From Sodalis ligni (GTDB lineage: Bacteria; Pseudomonadota; Gammaproteobacteria; Enterobacterales; Enterobacteriaceae): a stretch of DNA of 64,000 nucleotides. Position numbers and translations under genes: made by a program. Below are positions 56,939 through 64,000 of this stretch, piece after piece (the stretch's first letter is position 1; the number at the start of each line of letters is the position of its first letter). The notes below the pieces were generated by a model. That model was not told where the DNA came from. It made no database searches and was given only the letters and a program-made list of their open reading frames with translations. Location: contig NZ_CP075169.1 of assembly GCF_016865525.2 (NCBI RefSeq), positions 310,001 to 374,000 on the forward strand, in the 5' to 3' direction.

Positions 56939-57568
56939 TTACTCCACCAAACCTAGACGATGAGACCAGAGGACAAGTTCGGTGGCTTTATGTACATCCA
57001 GTTTACGCATGATATTAAGTCGATGGGTTTCAACGGTTTTCGGGCTTATGGAAAGGGTGCTGGCAATTGACTGGTTACCGGCGCCTTCCGCGATTTGTTT
57101 TAATACCTGGCGTTCCCTCGGGGTTAGGGATAGCGCGTCATTCGCCGGATCGTCCAGCAGGCGGCCGAGCCGGCTGTGATTCAATATGGGGTCGATATAG
57201 CGTTTTCCGGCGGCAACGATTTCGATGGCTTCCAACAGCCGCCGCGCCGGGCTCATTTTCGAGACAAAACCCGCGGCCCCGAGGCTTATTACCTTGGCGG
57301 CATGATGTTCGCCCTGTCGTGCGGTATAAACCACCACGCGTATCGCCGGCCAGCGGCGCATTAATTGCACCAAGACATCCTGCCCCTCCATACCCGGTAG
57401 CCCCAAGTCCAGGATGATGATATCCGGCCGGGTTTCGCGACAGAGTGGATAGGCGGATAGCCCGTTATGCGTGGAACCGACCACCTGGAAATGCGGAAAA
57501 GGCCGCAGCAATAAGTCGATGCCATGGATAATCAATTCGTGATCATCGATTATTAATATTTTATACAT
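56939..57568 (-). CDS. NarL/FixJ-type response regulator
   Basis: 209 residues. REC domain with D8-D9 acidic pair and D54 phosphoacceptor (IIILDLGLPGMEG), then a LuxR-type helix-turn-helix (LSLTPRERQVLKQIAEGAGN, then KTVETHRLNIMRKLDVHKAT). AGGAAAAG precedes the ATG at 57568. No histidine kinase is adjacent, so it is an orphan regulator. It lies just beyond vgrG and is the best local candidate for control of the T6SS, though this is inference from position. Confidence 0.9.
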   Translation of the reverse strand: MYKILIIDDHELIIHGIDLLLRPFPHFQVVGSTHNGLSAYPLCRETRPDIIILDLGLPGMEGQDVLVQLMRRWPAIRVVVYTARQGEHHAAKVISLGAAGFVSKMSPARRLLEAIEIVAAGKRYIDPILNHSRLGRLLDDPANDALSLTPRERQVLKQIAEGAGNQSIASTLSISPKTVETHRLNIMRKLDVHKATELVLWSHRLGLVE

Positions 57569-57867
57569 ACTTTTCCTAATGATTATTTCTAAATAGTAGA
57601 TTATGGCTTGTACCAAAAAACCAGAATAGTTCCTCCCCTAAACGCTAATTTTTTGCCACAAGAAAAGAGAGTATGCATTGACCATTAATACCGCGGGCGT
57701 TGGAAATATGATTGTCTATAAAATTCTCACTGTATAATTATAAAATGTGATCATATTTTAACTTACTTATAAATCAAGCATAAATTTCATCAGCGCACTT
57801 AATATTTCCATTCTGTTTAGGAATGGTACAATCGTAATGACCCTTTTCTCTCATGCGCTATTCTATA

Positions 57868-57910
57868 CCCTGAATAATTCTATTTGCAGGAAGGCGGCAA
57901 CGCCCTGCAA
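57868..57910 (+). repeat. interspersed repeat, copy 2, palindromic
   Basis: CCCTGAATAATTC, 3 nt, TTGCAGG and CAACGC match the copy at 22047-22080. Here TTGCAGG (57884-57890) is also mirrored by CCTGCAA (57904-57910), giving a hairpin with the spacer AAGGCGGCAACGC. It resembles the palindromic repeats scattered in enterobacterial intergenic DNA. Confidence 0.6.
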
Positions 57911-58038
57911 CTTGAAGCAAGACAAGTTTAAAGAGCTTGGCGCATTGACGCTTTACTCTCCTTCTCGTCAAATAAGAACCATGGTAAAGCTTGACGTTGA
58001 AATAGGTTGTTTAAAATTCTATTTTTACTGAGTAGCCA

Positions 58039-58091
58039 CTTGGTTGCGTCCGGTCACTGTTCATGATGAATAGTGACCGGACGCAACCAAG
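58039..58091. repeat. near-perfect 26-bp hairpin
   Basis: Arms of 20 nt (58039-58058 and 58072-58091, beginning CTTGGTTGCG and ending CGCAACCAAG) are exact reverse complements. The stem continues inward through a G.T pair and TTCAT/ATGAA, leaving one loop base. No U-run follows on either side. Far stronger than any other structure in the window. Confidence 0.95.
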
Positions 58092-58310
58092 ACATCCGAT
58101 CTCGGGTCTACAACATTTCTGTACCATTAAGCTTACTCTTTGAAACACCAGGCCGGCTTGCCGATGTTGTCAAAAGACGCTCATGATTGTATTACTTATC
58201 GGTTTCAATAAAAAAACGGTGGTCCCGGAGGGCATATGCGGTTTTACTCTTGGATTTCTTAGTGAGGGCAAGAACGATGTCAAAAACGATGGCAAGATGG
58301 GGAGCTACTA

Positions 58311-59156
58311 ATGAAATTATTGCGTTATGGCCTGCCAGGCGAAGAGCGTCCCGGCATACTGGATAGTCAGGGTAAATTACGCAGTCTCGATAAGTATGTG
58401 CGGGATGTGGGCGGTACCGCATTATTGCCGGCCTCCCTTAATGTGCTCCGTGGACTGGATATCCAGCAGTTGCCGCTGGTGGGCGGCGAACCCAGGCTGG
58501 GACCTTGCGTCGGCGGCGTGGGTAAATTTATCTGCATTGGCCTTAACTATGCGGACCATGCCGCGGAAACCGGCGCGGCGATCCCCGGTGAACCTATCGT
58601 ATTCAATAAATGGACCAGCGCGATTATCGGGCCGAACGATGAGGTGCAAATTCCACGGCAATCGATGAAAACCGACTGGGAGGTGGAACTGGGCGTCGTT
58701 ATTGGCCAAGGGGGCCGCTATATCAGCGAGCAGGACGCCATGAATCATGTGGCCGGTTATTGTGTGGTAAACGATATTTCCGAACGCGAATGGCAAATCG
58801 AACGGGGCGGCACCTGGGATAAGGGCAAGGGTTGCGATACCTTCGGGCCCATCGGTCCCTGGCTGGTGACCGCGGATGAAATTCCCGATCCCCAGGCGTT
58901 GAATTTATGGCTGGAGGTGGACGGCAAGCGTTACCAGAACGGGAATACCGGTACGATGATTTTCGGCGTCAGGCACATTATCAGTTATCTGAGCCGGTTT
59001 ATGAGCTTGCAATCCGGCGATATCATCGCCACCGGCACGCCCCCGGGCGTGGGCATGGGGCAAAGGCCACAGGCCGTATTCCTGCGGGCGGGTCAAACCA
59101 TGCGTCTGGGCGTCGAGGGATTGGGTGAACAGCGTTTAAAAACGATCCAGGCCTGA
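58311..59156 (+). CDS. fumarylacetoacetate hydrolase family protein
   Basis: 281 residues, FAH superfamily. The metal ligands E124, E126 (TDWEVELGVVIG) and D155 (VVNDISERE) are in place, with FICIGLNYADHAAETGAAIP and SGDIIATGTPPGVGMGQ, typical of the 2,4-diketo-3-deoxy-sugar (fuconate/rhamnonate) hydrolase and ureidoglycolate-lyase-like subgroup. The substrate cannot be fixed and no sugar-acid pathway genes are next to it. It probably acts in the cytosol. Start ATG lies behind GGGGAG. Intact, convergent with the dsbA-like gene. Confidence 0.88.
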   Translation: MKLLRYGLPGEERPGILDSQGKLRSLDKYVRDVGGTALLPASLNVLRGLDIQQLPLVGGEPRLGPCVGGVGKFICIGLNYADHAAETGAAIPGEPIVFNKWTSAIIGPNDEVQIPRQSMKTDWEVELGVVIGQGGRYISEQDAMNHVAGYCVVNDISEREWQIERGGTWDKGKGCDTFGPIGPWLVTADEIPDPQALNLWLEVDGKRYQNGNTGTMIFGVRHIISYLSRFMSLQSGDIIATGTPPGVGMGQRPQAVFLRAGQTMRLGVEGLGEQRLKTIQA

Positions 59157-59180
59157 ACAGATAGATTTTAGGTAGTGAAT

Positions 59181-59204
59181 CCCGGCATGGCGGCCCATGC
59201 CGGG
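59181..59204. terminator. hairpin between convergent FAH-family and dsbA-like genes
   Basis: CCCGGCATGG / CCATGCCGGG, 10-bp perfect stem with a 4-nt loop (CGGC). It serves both strands by position but lacks U-runs. Confidence 0.55.
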
Positions 59205-59220
59205 TCACAATCAGATGCGG

Positions 59221-60021
59221 TTAATGGCCGGCGGCTTTATCGATGGCGGCTTGTAAGGCCGCCTGATCAACCGCGCCGGCAAAAACAGTGATATTGTCTT
59301 TCGCGGCGCCTTCAGTGGGCATAATGACGAAGCCAGGAGTGCCGCTAAAACCGATTTGCTGCGCCAGCTCGTTGATATGGCCCAGCGTGGCGACATTTTT
59401 ATGCAATTCCGCCGCCGCCGGCTGCGGGAAATGGATTTGTTTAAGCACGCCGGCGATATCTCCATCCGTCAATTTGCCTTCGTTGTGGCCGGTTTTATAG
59501 ATCCCGTTGTGATAAGCAATATATCCTTTGGCGCCTTGTTCTTTCCACACGCTCAGGCCGGTTTCGGCGGCGGTGATGGAGGGCTGCCAGCGGCCGCCGA
59601 AAATCGGCCATTCCTTGAAGACAAATTTTACCTTGCTGTTAGCCTGCATCACGGATTCCATAATGGGCGCCATCTGATTGCAGTAGACACATTGATAATC
59701 GAAGAATTCCACCACCGCCACCTTGGCATCAGCCGGACCTACCGCGGGGGTATCTTTATCGGCGATTAGCGCGGCCTGATTATTCAATACGCCTTCGGTC
59801 AAGGCGCTCGCCTGCTCCTGGGCCTGTTGCGCCTGCAATTTCTGGCTGACCTGTACCAATATTTCAGGGTGCGCCATCAAATAGTCGGCGGCGATTTTGC
59901 CGATGGCTTCCTGCTGTGCCGGCGTGAAGGGCGCCTGTGCCGTGGTATCCGCCAGGGCAGTTCGGCTTATCAATGCAAGGGTCGTCACCAATACGGCATG
60001 TTTGAGTTTGAAATTCATCAC
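59221..60021 (-). CDS. periplasmic DsbA-family thiol:disulfide protein (ScsC/Com1-like)
   Basis: 266 residues (265 from the second Met). Sec signal peptide (LKHAVLVTTLALISRTALA, cleaved before D). An N-terminal helical oligomerisation-type segment (FTPAQQEAIGKIAADYLMAH, then PEILVQVSQKLQAQQAQEQ) precedes a thioredoxin fold with active site C111-V-Y-C114 and cis-Pro loop SGTPGFVIM. This layout is that of ScsC/Com1-type disulfide isomerases and oxidoreductases rather than classical DsbA (CPHC). No scs partner genes are adjacent. Function is inferred from fold. Confidence 0.88.
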   Translation of the reverse strand: MMNFKLKHAVLVTTLALISRTALADTTAQAPFTPAQQEAIGKIAADYLMAHPEILVQVSQKLQAQQAQEQASALTEGVLNNQAALIADKDTPAVGPADAKVAVVEFFDYQCVYCNQMAPIMESVMQANSKVKFVFKEWPIFGGRWQPSITAAETGLSVWKEQGAKGYIAYHNGIYKTGHNEGKLTDGDIAGVLKQIHFPQPAAAELHKNVATLGHINELAQQIGFSGTPGFVIMPTEGAAKDNITVFAGAVDQAALQAAIDKAAGH

Positions 60022-60075
60022 ATTTCCTTAGAAGCCGTCAAGTATACAAACATGACATAAATAGGGGGATTTCAG

Positions 60076-60107
60076 GGTGGGAGGATGCAGCATACCATCC
60101 TCCCACC
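60076..60107. promoter_or_regulatory. hairpin upstream of the dsbA-like gene
   Basis: GGTGGGAGGAT / ATCCTCCCACC, 11-bp perfect stem, 10-nt loop, about 55-90 nt upstream of the start. It could lie in the 5' leader of the dsbA-like mRNA or insulate it from the glmZ regulatory region. Confidence 0.45.
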
Positions 60108-60178
60108 GCTGCGAAAACGTAAATCATATGGGGTGAATAGGCAATGGATGGCGGCGGAGTTATGCCGTTACCTAAGAT

Positions 60179-60196
60179 TGTCACTCAGTGGCGACA
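60179..60196 (+). promoter_or_regulatory. GlrR (QseF) site 1 upstream of glmZ
   Basis: Exact TGTC-N10-GACA, the consensus of GlrR activator sites found upstream of sigma-54 glmZ/glmY promoters in Enterobacterales. About 275 bp before the sRNA start, a usual enhancer distance. Confidence 0.75.
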
Positions 60197-60242
60197 TCTA
60201 ACCTCATGTAAAAAAACGTTATATTGCGGATGAGCGGAAAAC

Positions 60243-60260
60243 TGTCGTTATTCAGGGACA
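60243..60260 (+). promoter_or_regulatory. GlrR (QseF) site 2 upstream of glmZ
   Basis: A second exact TGTC-N10-GACA, 64 bp downstream of the first, about 210 bp before the sRNA start. Two such sites in one short intergenic region are unlikely by chance. Confidence 0.75.
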
Positions 60261-60427
60261 GTTAATGGCTGGGGGGAATGATGATGCCGGGCTATAGAAG
60301 TCGGAAGGCGGGATAAAAACTTGTGGATGCATGATATTTAATCACATGAATTTCAAGTATTTTTTTTCAAAAAAATCGTCTTGCGAGGCCTGTCTGCCGA
60401 TGCTCTTGCCGGCCATAACGCCAGAGT

Positions 60428-60441
60428 GGCATGGGTTGTGC
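60428..60441 (+). promoter_or_regulatory. sigma-54 promoter of glmZ
   Basis: GG-N10-GC (TGGCATGGGTTGTGC) with the -24/-12 geometry; its GC is about 12 nt before the GTAGATGCTC start of GlmZ. In E. coli the same sRNA has a sigma-54 promoter. Confidence 0.75.
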
Positions 60442-60453
60442 AACAGTCTGGAG

Positions 60454-60663
60454 GTAGATGCTCATTCCAACCCTTATGTTCGCGTTGACGCCTCATATCT
60501 ACGCCTCATAAACCTGGGAATGACGCAGAGCCAAATTAGGGTGCCTATTGTCCATCCTCTTGATGAATTTTCATCAGACATCCCGGACAAACCGTTGAGT
60601 GAGGCACCACCTGTTGTCTTTGATCCGACCTTATGCACTTGCCTTGATGGCAAGTGCTTTTTT
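60454..60663 (+). ncRNA. glmZ: GlmZ small RNA
   Basis: The about 210-nt sequence starts GTAGATGCTCATTCC and contains TTATGTTCGC, GGAATGACGCAGAGCC, CATCAGACA, GTTGAGTGA, GCACCAC and TTGTTGTC, the conserved landmarks of E. coli GlmZ in order. It ends in a perfect 9-bp terminator (GCACTTGCC / GGCAAGTGC, 5-nt loop, T6). It is in the E. coli location, next to hemY. GlmZ activates glmS translation with Hfq and is cut by RNase E/RapZ. Amino-sugar supply also feeds the ECA pathway encoded in this window. Confidence 0.93.
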
Positions 60664-61855
60664 ATGGCTGCGGCGATTTCAACGTCATCAGCAAACCGTC
60701 CCGACGCATCTGCGCCGACTCTTCCGGCAAATGCAGGCGGTCCAGCACATCCGCCAGCCAGGCGTAGTCATGGGCGTCCGGACGCTGTTTGAGCGCGGCG
60801 CGAAAAGCCTCGGCGGCGGCCTGCCATTCACCGCGCTTCATCAGCAATTGCCCCATAGTGCTATCAAGCAGCGGCGTGGCACCCTGCTGTTTAATCTGCT
60901 GGCGCAGCACTTTTTCCAACTGTTCGGGATCGCCGGTTTTCAGCCGGGGTATAAGCAACAGCAATTGTTCATTTTTCTGATTTTTCAGCCCCTTAACGAT
61001 AATGGCCTGCGCGGTTTCATGATCATTGCATTCGATGAGATGTTCCGCCAGGGCCACCAGCAGGCGGGTATCGCCGCGGGTTTTGCGATCCTGACCGCGC
61101 CACCAGCGGTTAAGTCCTTCACTACCCTCATTTTCCATAATCTGATCCATCAGGCCGGTGTAACCCTGATAGGCCAGCGCATCTATTTTCACTTCCTCAT
61201 AGACGCGGACTTTACGCATGGCCGGCAGGATATCCAGCAAAGCCTGCCAGGCATGGGTGCGGATAAATGCCTGTTCGGCCAGACGCAATACCTCCGGGTG
61301 CCGCGGGGCAATGGACAATAAATGGTCGACGCCATGGCGGGCAGCATGATTTTCATTGCGCGCCAACTGCAGCCGGACCCGGGTGATATCCACCGGCAAC
61401 TGATCGCTGTCGGCGGCTTCCATAGCGCGCTCAAGATGCTGGTTGGCCCGGACATCATCCCCCCGCTGCTGGGCGGCTTCAGCGGCCAGCAAGTAGTTCA
61501 CCACCGGCTGCTCCGCATGGTCGGCGTCACGGGTCAATAATTTTTCCACCTGGCGGTAGTCCCCTTCGGCCAGTTTCATCATTGCCGCTTTGGTGTGCCT
61601 CCGGGCATTGTGGCTTTTACGGCCGAGGAACCAGCGCTGCGTACGTGCGCCGGTGCGGAACACCCTGCGCAGGATGGCTTCGATAACAAACAGCACTATC
61701 AGCGATACAATCAATATAATGATGAGGCCGGTGACGCTGGTTTCAATATTGTAATTGTCGGTCTGTATCAATACGTAGCCCTGGTGACCGGCCACCATGG
61801 GGCCGATAACAATGCCGGCGATCAACAGGATAAGCAGCAAGAATACCCGTAGCAT
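60662..61855 (-). CDS. hemY: HemY, TPR-containing inner-membrane protein
   Basis: 397 residues. Two N-terminal membrane helices (MLRVFLLLILLIAGIVIGPM and GLIIILIVSLIVLFVIEAIL), then tetratricopeptide-type helices (AMMKLAEGDYRQVEKLLTRD; LMKRGEWQAAAEAFRAALKQ). Member of the HemY family found with hemX/hemD. Not the Bacillus protoporphyrinogen oxidase of the same name. Starts 3 nt after hemX. Its 3' end abuts the convergent glmZ terminator. Confidence 0.95.
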   Translation of the reverse strand: MLRVFLLLILLIAGIVIGPMVAGHQGYVLIQTDNYNIETSVTGLIIILIVSLIVLFVIEAILRRVFRTGARTQRWFLGRKSHNARRHTKAAMMKLAEGDYRQVEKLLTRDADHAEQPVVNYLLAAEAAQQRGDDVRANQHLERAMEAADSDQLPVDITRVRLQLARNENHAARHGVDHLLSIAPRHPEVLRLAEQAFIRTHAWQALLDILPAMRKVRVYEEVKIDALAYQGYTGLMDQIMENEGSEGLNRWWRGQDRKTRGDTRLLVALAEHLIECNDHETAQAIIVKGLKNQKNEQLLLLIPRLKTGDPEQLEKVLRQQIKQQGATPLLDSTMGQLLMKRGEWQAAAEAFRAALKQRPDAHDYAWLADVLDRLHLPEESAQMRRDGLLMTLKSPQP

Positions 61856-61858
61856 CGT

Positions 61859-63052
61859 CTATTCTCCCTGGTTGGCGGCGGCAGCGGTGGGTTGCGCCAA
61901 CAGGTTGCGCACGCGGGTTTGCATCAGTTTTTCCATCAGGGGCTGGCTGCGCAGCTGATCCGGTACGTTCAGAGACACGCTTTGCTGGCTCAGGGCGTCC
62001 ACGTCGGCGAGAAAAGCGCGGGTGCTGGCGTCATCGGTATCAAAATAGGCGCGTACCCAGGTGGACACGGTTTCCAGGGACTGTTGGTACACTTCGTTCT
62101 GATGGCGAGGCACTGCCTGGGCGGCGATGAGCAGGCGGGAGCGGATATTTTCCCGCAGATAAATATCCTGATTCGGTGCCAGCAAAGGTTCGGCGCCGGT
62201 ATCTCTACGGCGGATAGTAATGAAATCATTGATAAAATTATGCCAGCTTTTGCTGAGATTTTGCCGCCATTCACGCACCGATCCCGAAAGCTTGCTGTCG
62301 CCGTCGCTGTCCATCGGCGCTTCATCGCTGTCGTTATCCGCCAGGCGCAGGTTATCCACCTGGTTCGACAGTTGATTCACTTTCAGAATTATGCCATCGA
62401 AATCAATCTGGCTGACGGCGGACAAACCGGCGATATCGTCGGTAATCGCGCGCCGCACCGGCATCAAACTGGGATCGTTCATGTCCGCCAGGCTGGCGTC
62501 GGCGCTTTTCAACAATGCGCCGGCGGTGACGACGTCCTGATCGCTCCACAGTTTACGACCCGCCAGTTTTATCAGAAAATCCGCCTGCGCCAATAGCCAG
62601 GTATTGGCTTCAGAGCCAGAAATAGTAGCGACTCTCTCTCGTAATTCTCCCAGCTGCCTGGTCTGATCCGCCGCCTGCTGCCGGGCGGCGGTCAATGCCT
62701 GGCCCTGTTGTTGCAGTGCGGTTTGAAATTGCTGCTGCTGCTGCTGCTGCGCCTGCTGCAGTTCGCTGAGACGGGATTGCAACTGCTGGCTGGCGGCGGC
62801 TTGCGCCTTGCCCTGGCGCACATTGTAGAAATAGAGCGCGGCGGCCAGCAGCAAGGCGAGGATAATGGCGATTACCGCCAGTATGATTCCTATAGTCGGT
62901 TTAACGCCGCCGGGACTGGCGCTTTTGCCTGCCGGCGACGGCTGCGCCTCGCCTAATGGGGGTGCCGTTGCTCCGGACCGGGATGCGCCGGAGGTATCCG
63001 CGGTGCCGGTCGCGTTTTCCTGCGGTATTGTTGGAGTAGTGTGTTCCGTCAT
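61859..63052 (-). CDS. hemX: HemX, uroporphyrinogen-III C-methyltransferase-like membrane protein
   Basis: 397 residues. Pro/Thr-rich cytosolic head, one membrane helix ([20 protein letters not shown]), a Gln-rich coiled coil ([19 protein letters not shown]) and a conserved helical periplasmic domain ([20 protein letters not shown]). Despite the historical name it has no SAM-methyltransferase fold; the function is unclear. Member of the hemCDXY operon. Confidence 0.94.
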   Translation of the reverse strand: MTEHTTPTIPQENATGTADTSGASRSGATAPPLGEAQPSPAGKSASPGGVKPTIGIILAVIAIILALLLAAALYFYNVRQGKAQAAASQQLQSRLSELQQAQQQQQQQFQTALQQQGQALTAARQQAADQTRQLGELRERVATISGSEANTWLLAQADFLIKLAGRKLWSDQDVVTAGALLKSADASLADMNDPSLMPVRRAITDDIAGLSAVSQIDFDGIILKVNQLSNQVDNLRLADNDSDEAPMDSDGDSKLSGSVREWRQNLSKSWHNFINDFITIRRRDTGAEPLLAPNQDIYLRENIRSRLLIAAQAVPRHQNEVYQQSLETVSTWVRAYFDTDDASTRAFLADVDALSQQSVSLNVPDQLRSQPLMEKLMQTRVRNLLAQPTAAAANQGE

Positions 63053-63074
63053 ATTGGCCTATCCCATGTTGAAT

Positions 63075-63815
63075 TTAGAGCAGCACGCGCATAAGCGCAT
63101 CATTGTCTGCCGCGTCGGCTACGACGATATCCGTCCAGCCCAATTGGCGGGCTAAAGCCCCTAATCGTTCACTCACCACAATCAGCCGGCAGGCAAGCAG
63201 CCAGGAGTCGCGATAGTAAGCAGGAATTAAAGTATAGAATTGTTGTAACATTTCGCCGCTGGTTATGATCAAAGTATTTATACCCAGTTGCAGGCATCGC
63301 CGACTTTGCTCATCACCGTCGTAACTCACCGGGCTGCGGCGGTAGCATTCGCAGTAACCGACGTCGACGCCCCGTTGGCGCAGCGTCTGTTCGAGAACTT
63401 CCCGTCCGCCGTTACCGCGCAAAATCAAGGCCCGCCGCCCCGCCACCCGTTGCAGGGCGGGAAGGTCGAGCAGATGCTCGCTGTTTTCGCCGTCGCGGGG
63501 ATAGTCCACGTTTAATCCGCTCAGGGTATGCAGCAGTAATCCGCTGGTACGGCCCACGGCGAAATAATTGAGCTGCGGGGGCCACGCCACTCCTTGCCGG
63601 GCCAGCAAAGCGTGCGCGTAATTCACTGCATATTTGGATACCGCGAACAGCATATCCCCCGCCGTCAGTGTCTCAAGGCGCGACGGCAATAATGCCAGTT
63701 CTTCGCCGGGAGAGAATTCAATCAAGGGTAAATGCCAGGCGGATTGTCCCCGGGAGCGCAGGCGATTGACCAGCTGTTCGCCGGCCGGTGATGGACGGGT
63801 GACCAGGATGGTCAT
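63075..63815 (-). CDS. hemD: uroporphyrinogen-III synthase
   Basis: 246 residues, equal to E. coli HemD. Closes hydroxymethylbilane to uroporphyrinogen III. Family text: [40 protein letters not shown] and [13 protein letters not shown]. The ATG overlaps the hemC stop. Confidence 0.96.
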   Translation of the reverse strand: MTILVTRPSPAGEQLVNRLRSRGQSAWHLPLIEFSPGEELALLPSRLETLTAGDMLFAVSKYAVNYAHALLARQGVAWPPQLNYFAVGRTSGLLLHTLSGLNVDYPRDGENSEHLLDLPALQRVAGRRALILRGNGGREVLEQTLRQRGVDVGYCECYRRSPVSYDGDEQSRRCLQLGINTLIITSGEMLQQFYTLIPAYYRDSWLLACRLIVVSERLGALARQLGWTDIVVADAADNDALMRVLL

Positions 63816-64000
63816 TGCGGCGGTTTTCCCTGGTAGACCAGGTCAAGGATGTCACGGGCGCCGCCCCGCAGCAGTTCTTCCGCCAGCGCTTCGCCCAGGG
63901 CTTGCGCCTCGGCGAGCGGGGCGCTGCGTTCAGCGCGGATTACGCGGCTGCCGTCAGGACTGCCCACCAGAGCCCGTAGCCACAGCCGGTCGCCGTGGAT
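63812..64000 (-). CDS. hemC: hydroxymethylbilane synthase, C-terminal 62 residues
   Basis: Partial: the N-terminus lies beyond the window. The last 62 residues ([20 protein letters not shown], ending [12 protein letters not shown]) are the C-terminal domain of porphobilinogen deaminase. Stop overlaps the hemD start (ATGA). Confidence 0.95.
   Translation of the reverse strand: MHGDRLWLRALVGSPDGSRVIRAERSAPLAEAQALGEALAEELLRGGARDILDLVYQGKPPQ

Larger units (their letters stand above)
57617..58310. other. non-coding region at the right edge of the T6SS island
   Basis: About 690 bp without a supported gene. It holds the second copy of the interspersed repeat (57868-57910) and a very strong hairpin (58039-58091). 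The left part is A+T-rich. Confidence 0.5.

Noticed and set aside
57837..58031. 64-codon frame
   Set aside because: Overlaps the palindromic interspersed repeat and has no ribosome site.
57600..58310. tRNA-Pro 3'-end duplication (att site) at the right edge of the T6SS island
   Set aside because: No copy of the GGTTCGAATCC-to-CCA end of tRNA-Pro is visible here or in 33.6-34.2 kb.
60331..60792. 153-codon plus-strand frame
   Set aside because: Runs through the glmZ sRNA and its terminator into hemY antisense; the DNA is explained by GlmZ.

Overview
The window reads as chromosome of a gamma-proteobacterium of the order Enterobacterales. The evidence is the conserved backbone rep / gppA-rhlB / trxA-rho / a complete enterobacterial common antigen (ECA) operon wecA-wzzE-wecBC-rffGHC-wecE-wzxE-rffT-wzyE-wecG / the tRNA array Arg-His-Leu-Pro / glmZ / hemY-hemX-hemD-hemC. 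This is the E. coli order with foreign blocks inserted. The density of insertion sequences, frameshifts and broken accessory genes fits a recently host-restricted or symbiont-like lineage (Sodalis-type), but that placement is inference.

Region by region. 1-8.9 kb is an accessory graveyard. It holds a nitroreductase, a hipBA-type toxin-antitoxin (TA) pair split by an IS21-family element, a higBA pair with a frameshifted toxin, a P4-satellite-like (Ash-type) remnant, a relB/relE-like pair with a frameshifted toxin, an IS2-like element sitting inside a small glycine-rich gene, and an orphan higA-like regulator. 9-11 kb is rep. 11-14.6 kb is an A+T-rich insertion holding a transposase scrap and a roughly 919-codon secreted-toxin-like gene broken by two frameshifts and two in-frame stops. 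14.7-19.6 kb is gppA, rhlB, trxA and rho. 19.9-32.9 kb is the ECA operon, intact except for a one-base poly-T frameshift in wzyE. 33.0-33.5 kb is four tRNA genes.

34.2-57.6 kb is a type VI secretion system (T6SS) island between tRNA-Pro and the hem region. A rightward arm carries two small unknown genes, a DUF4150/PAAR-like tip, tssJ, tssK, tssL (with OmpA domain), tssM, tssA, a single 663-codon tssB-tssC sheath fusion, and hcp. A convergent leftward arm carries vgrG, a DUF2169-pentapeptide protein, a second pentapeptide protein, DUF3540, tssE, tssF and tssG. A NarL-type response regulator lies at the edge. All baseplate, membrane-complex, tube, sheath and spike parts are present, but no clpV/tssH is. 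The fused sheath protein also seems to lack a free TssC N-terminus, the usual ClpV docking site. A natural one-chain TssBC sheath in a cluster without its disassembly ATPase is the most unusual feature of the window.

58.3-60.7 kb carries a fumarylacetoacetate-hydrolase-family enzyme, a periplasmic DsbA/ScsC-like thiol protein and the sRNA gene glmZ with a sigma-54 promoter and two GlrR-type sites. The window ends in hemY, hemX, hemD and the 3' end of hemC on the minus strand.
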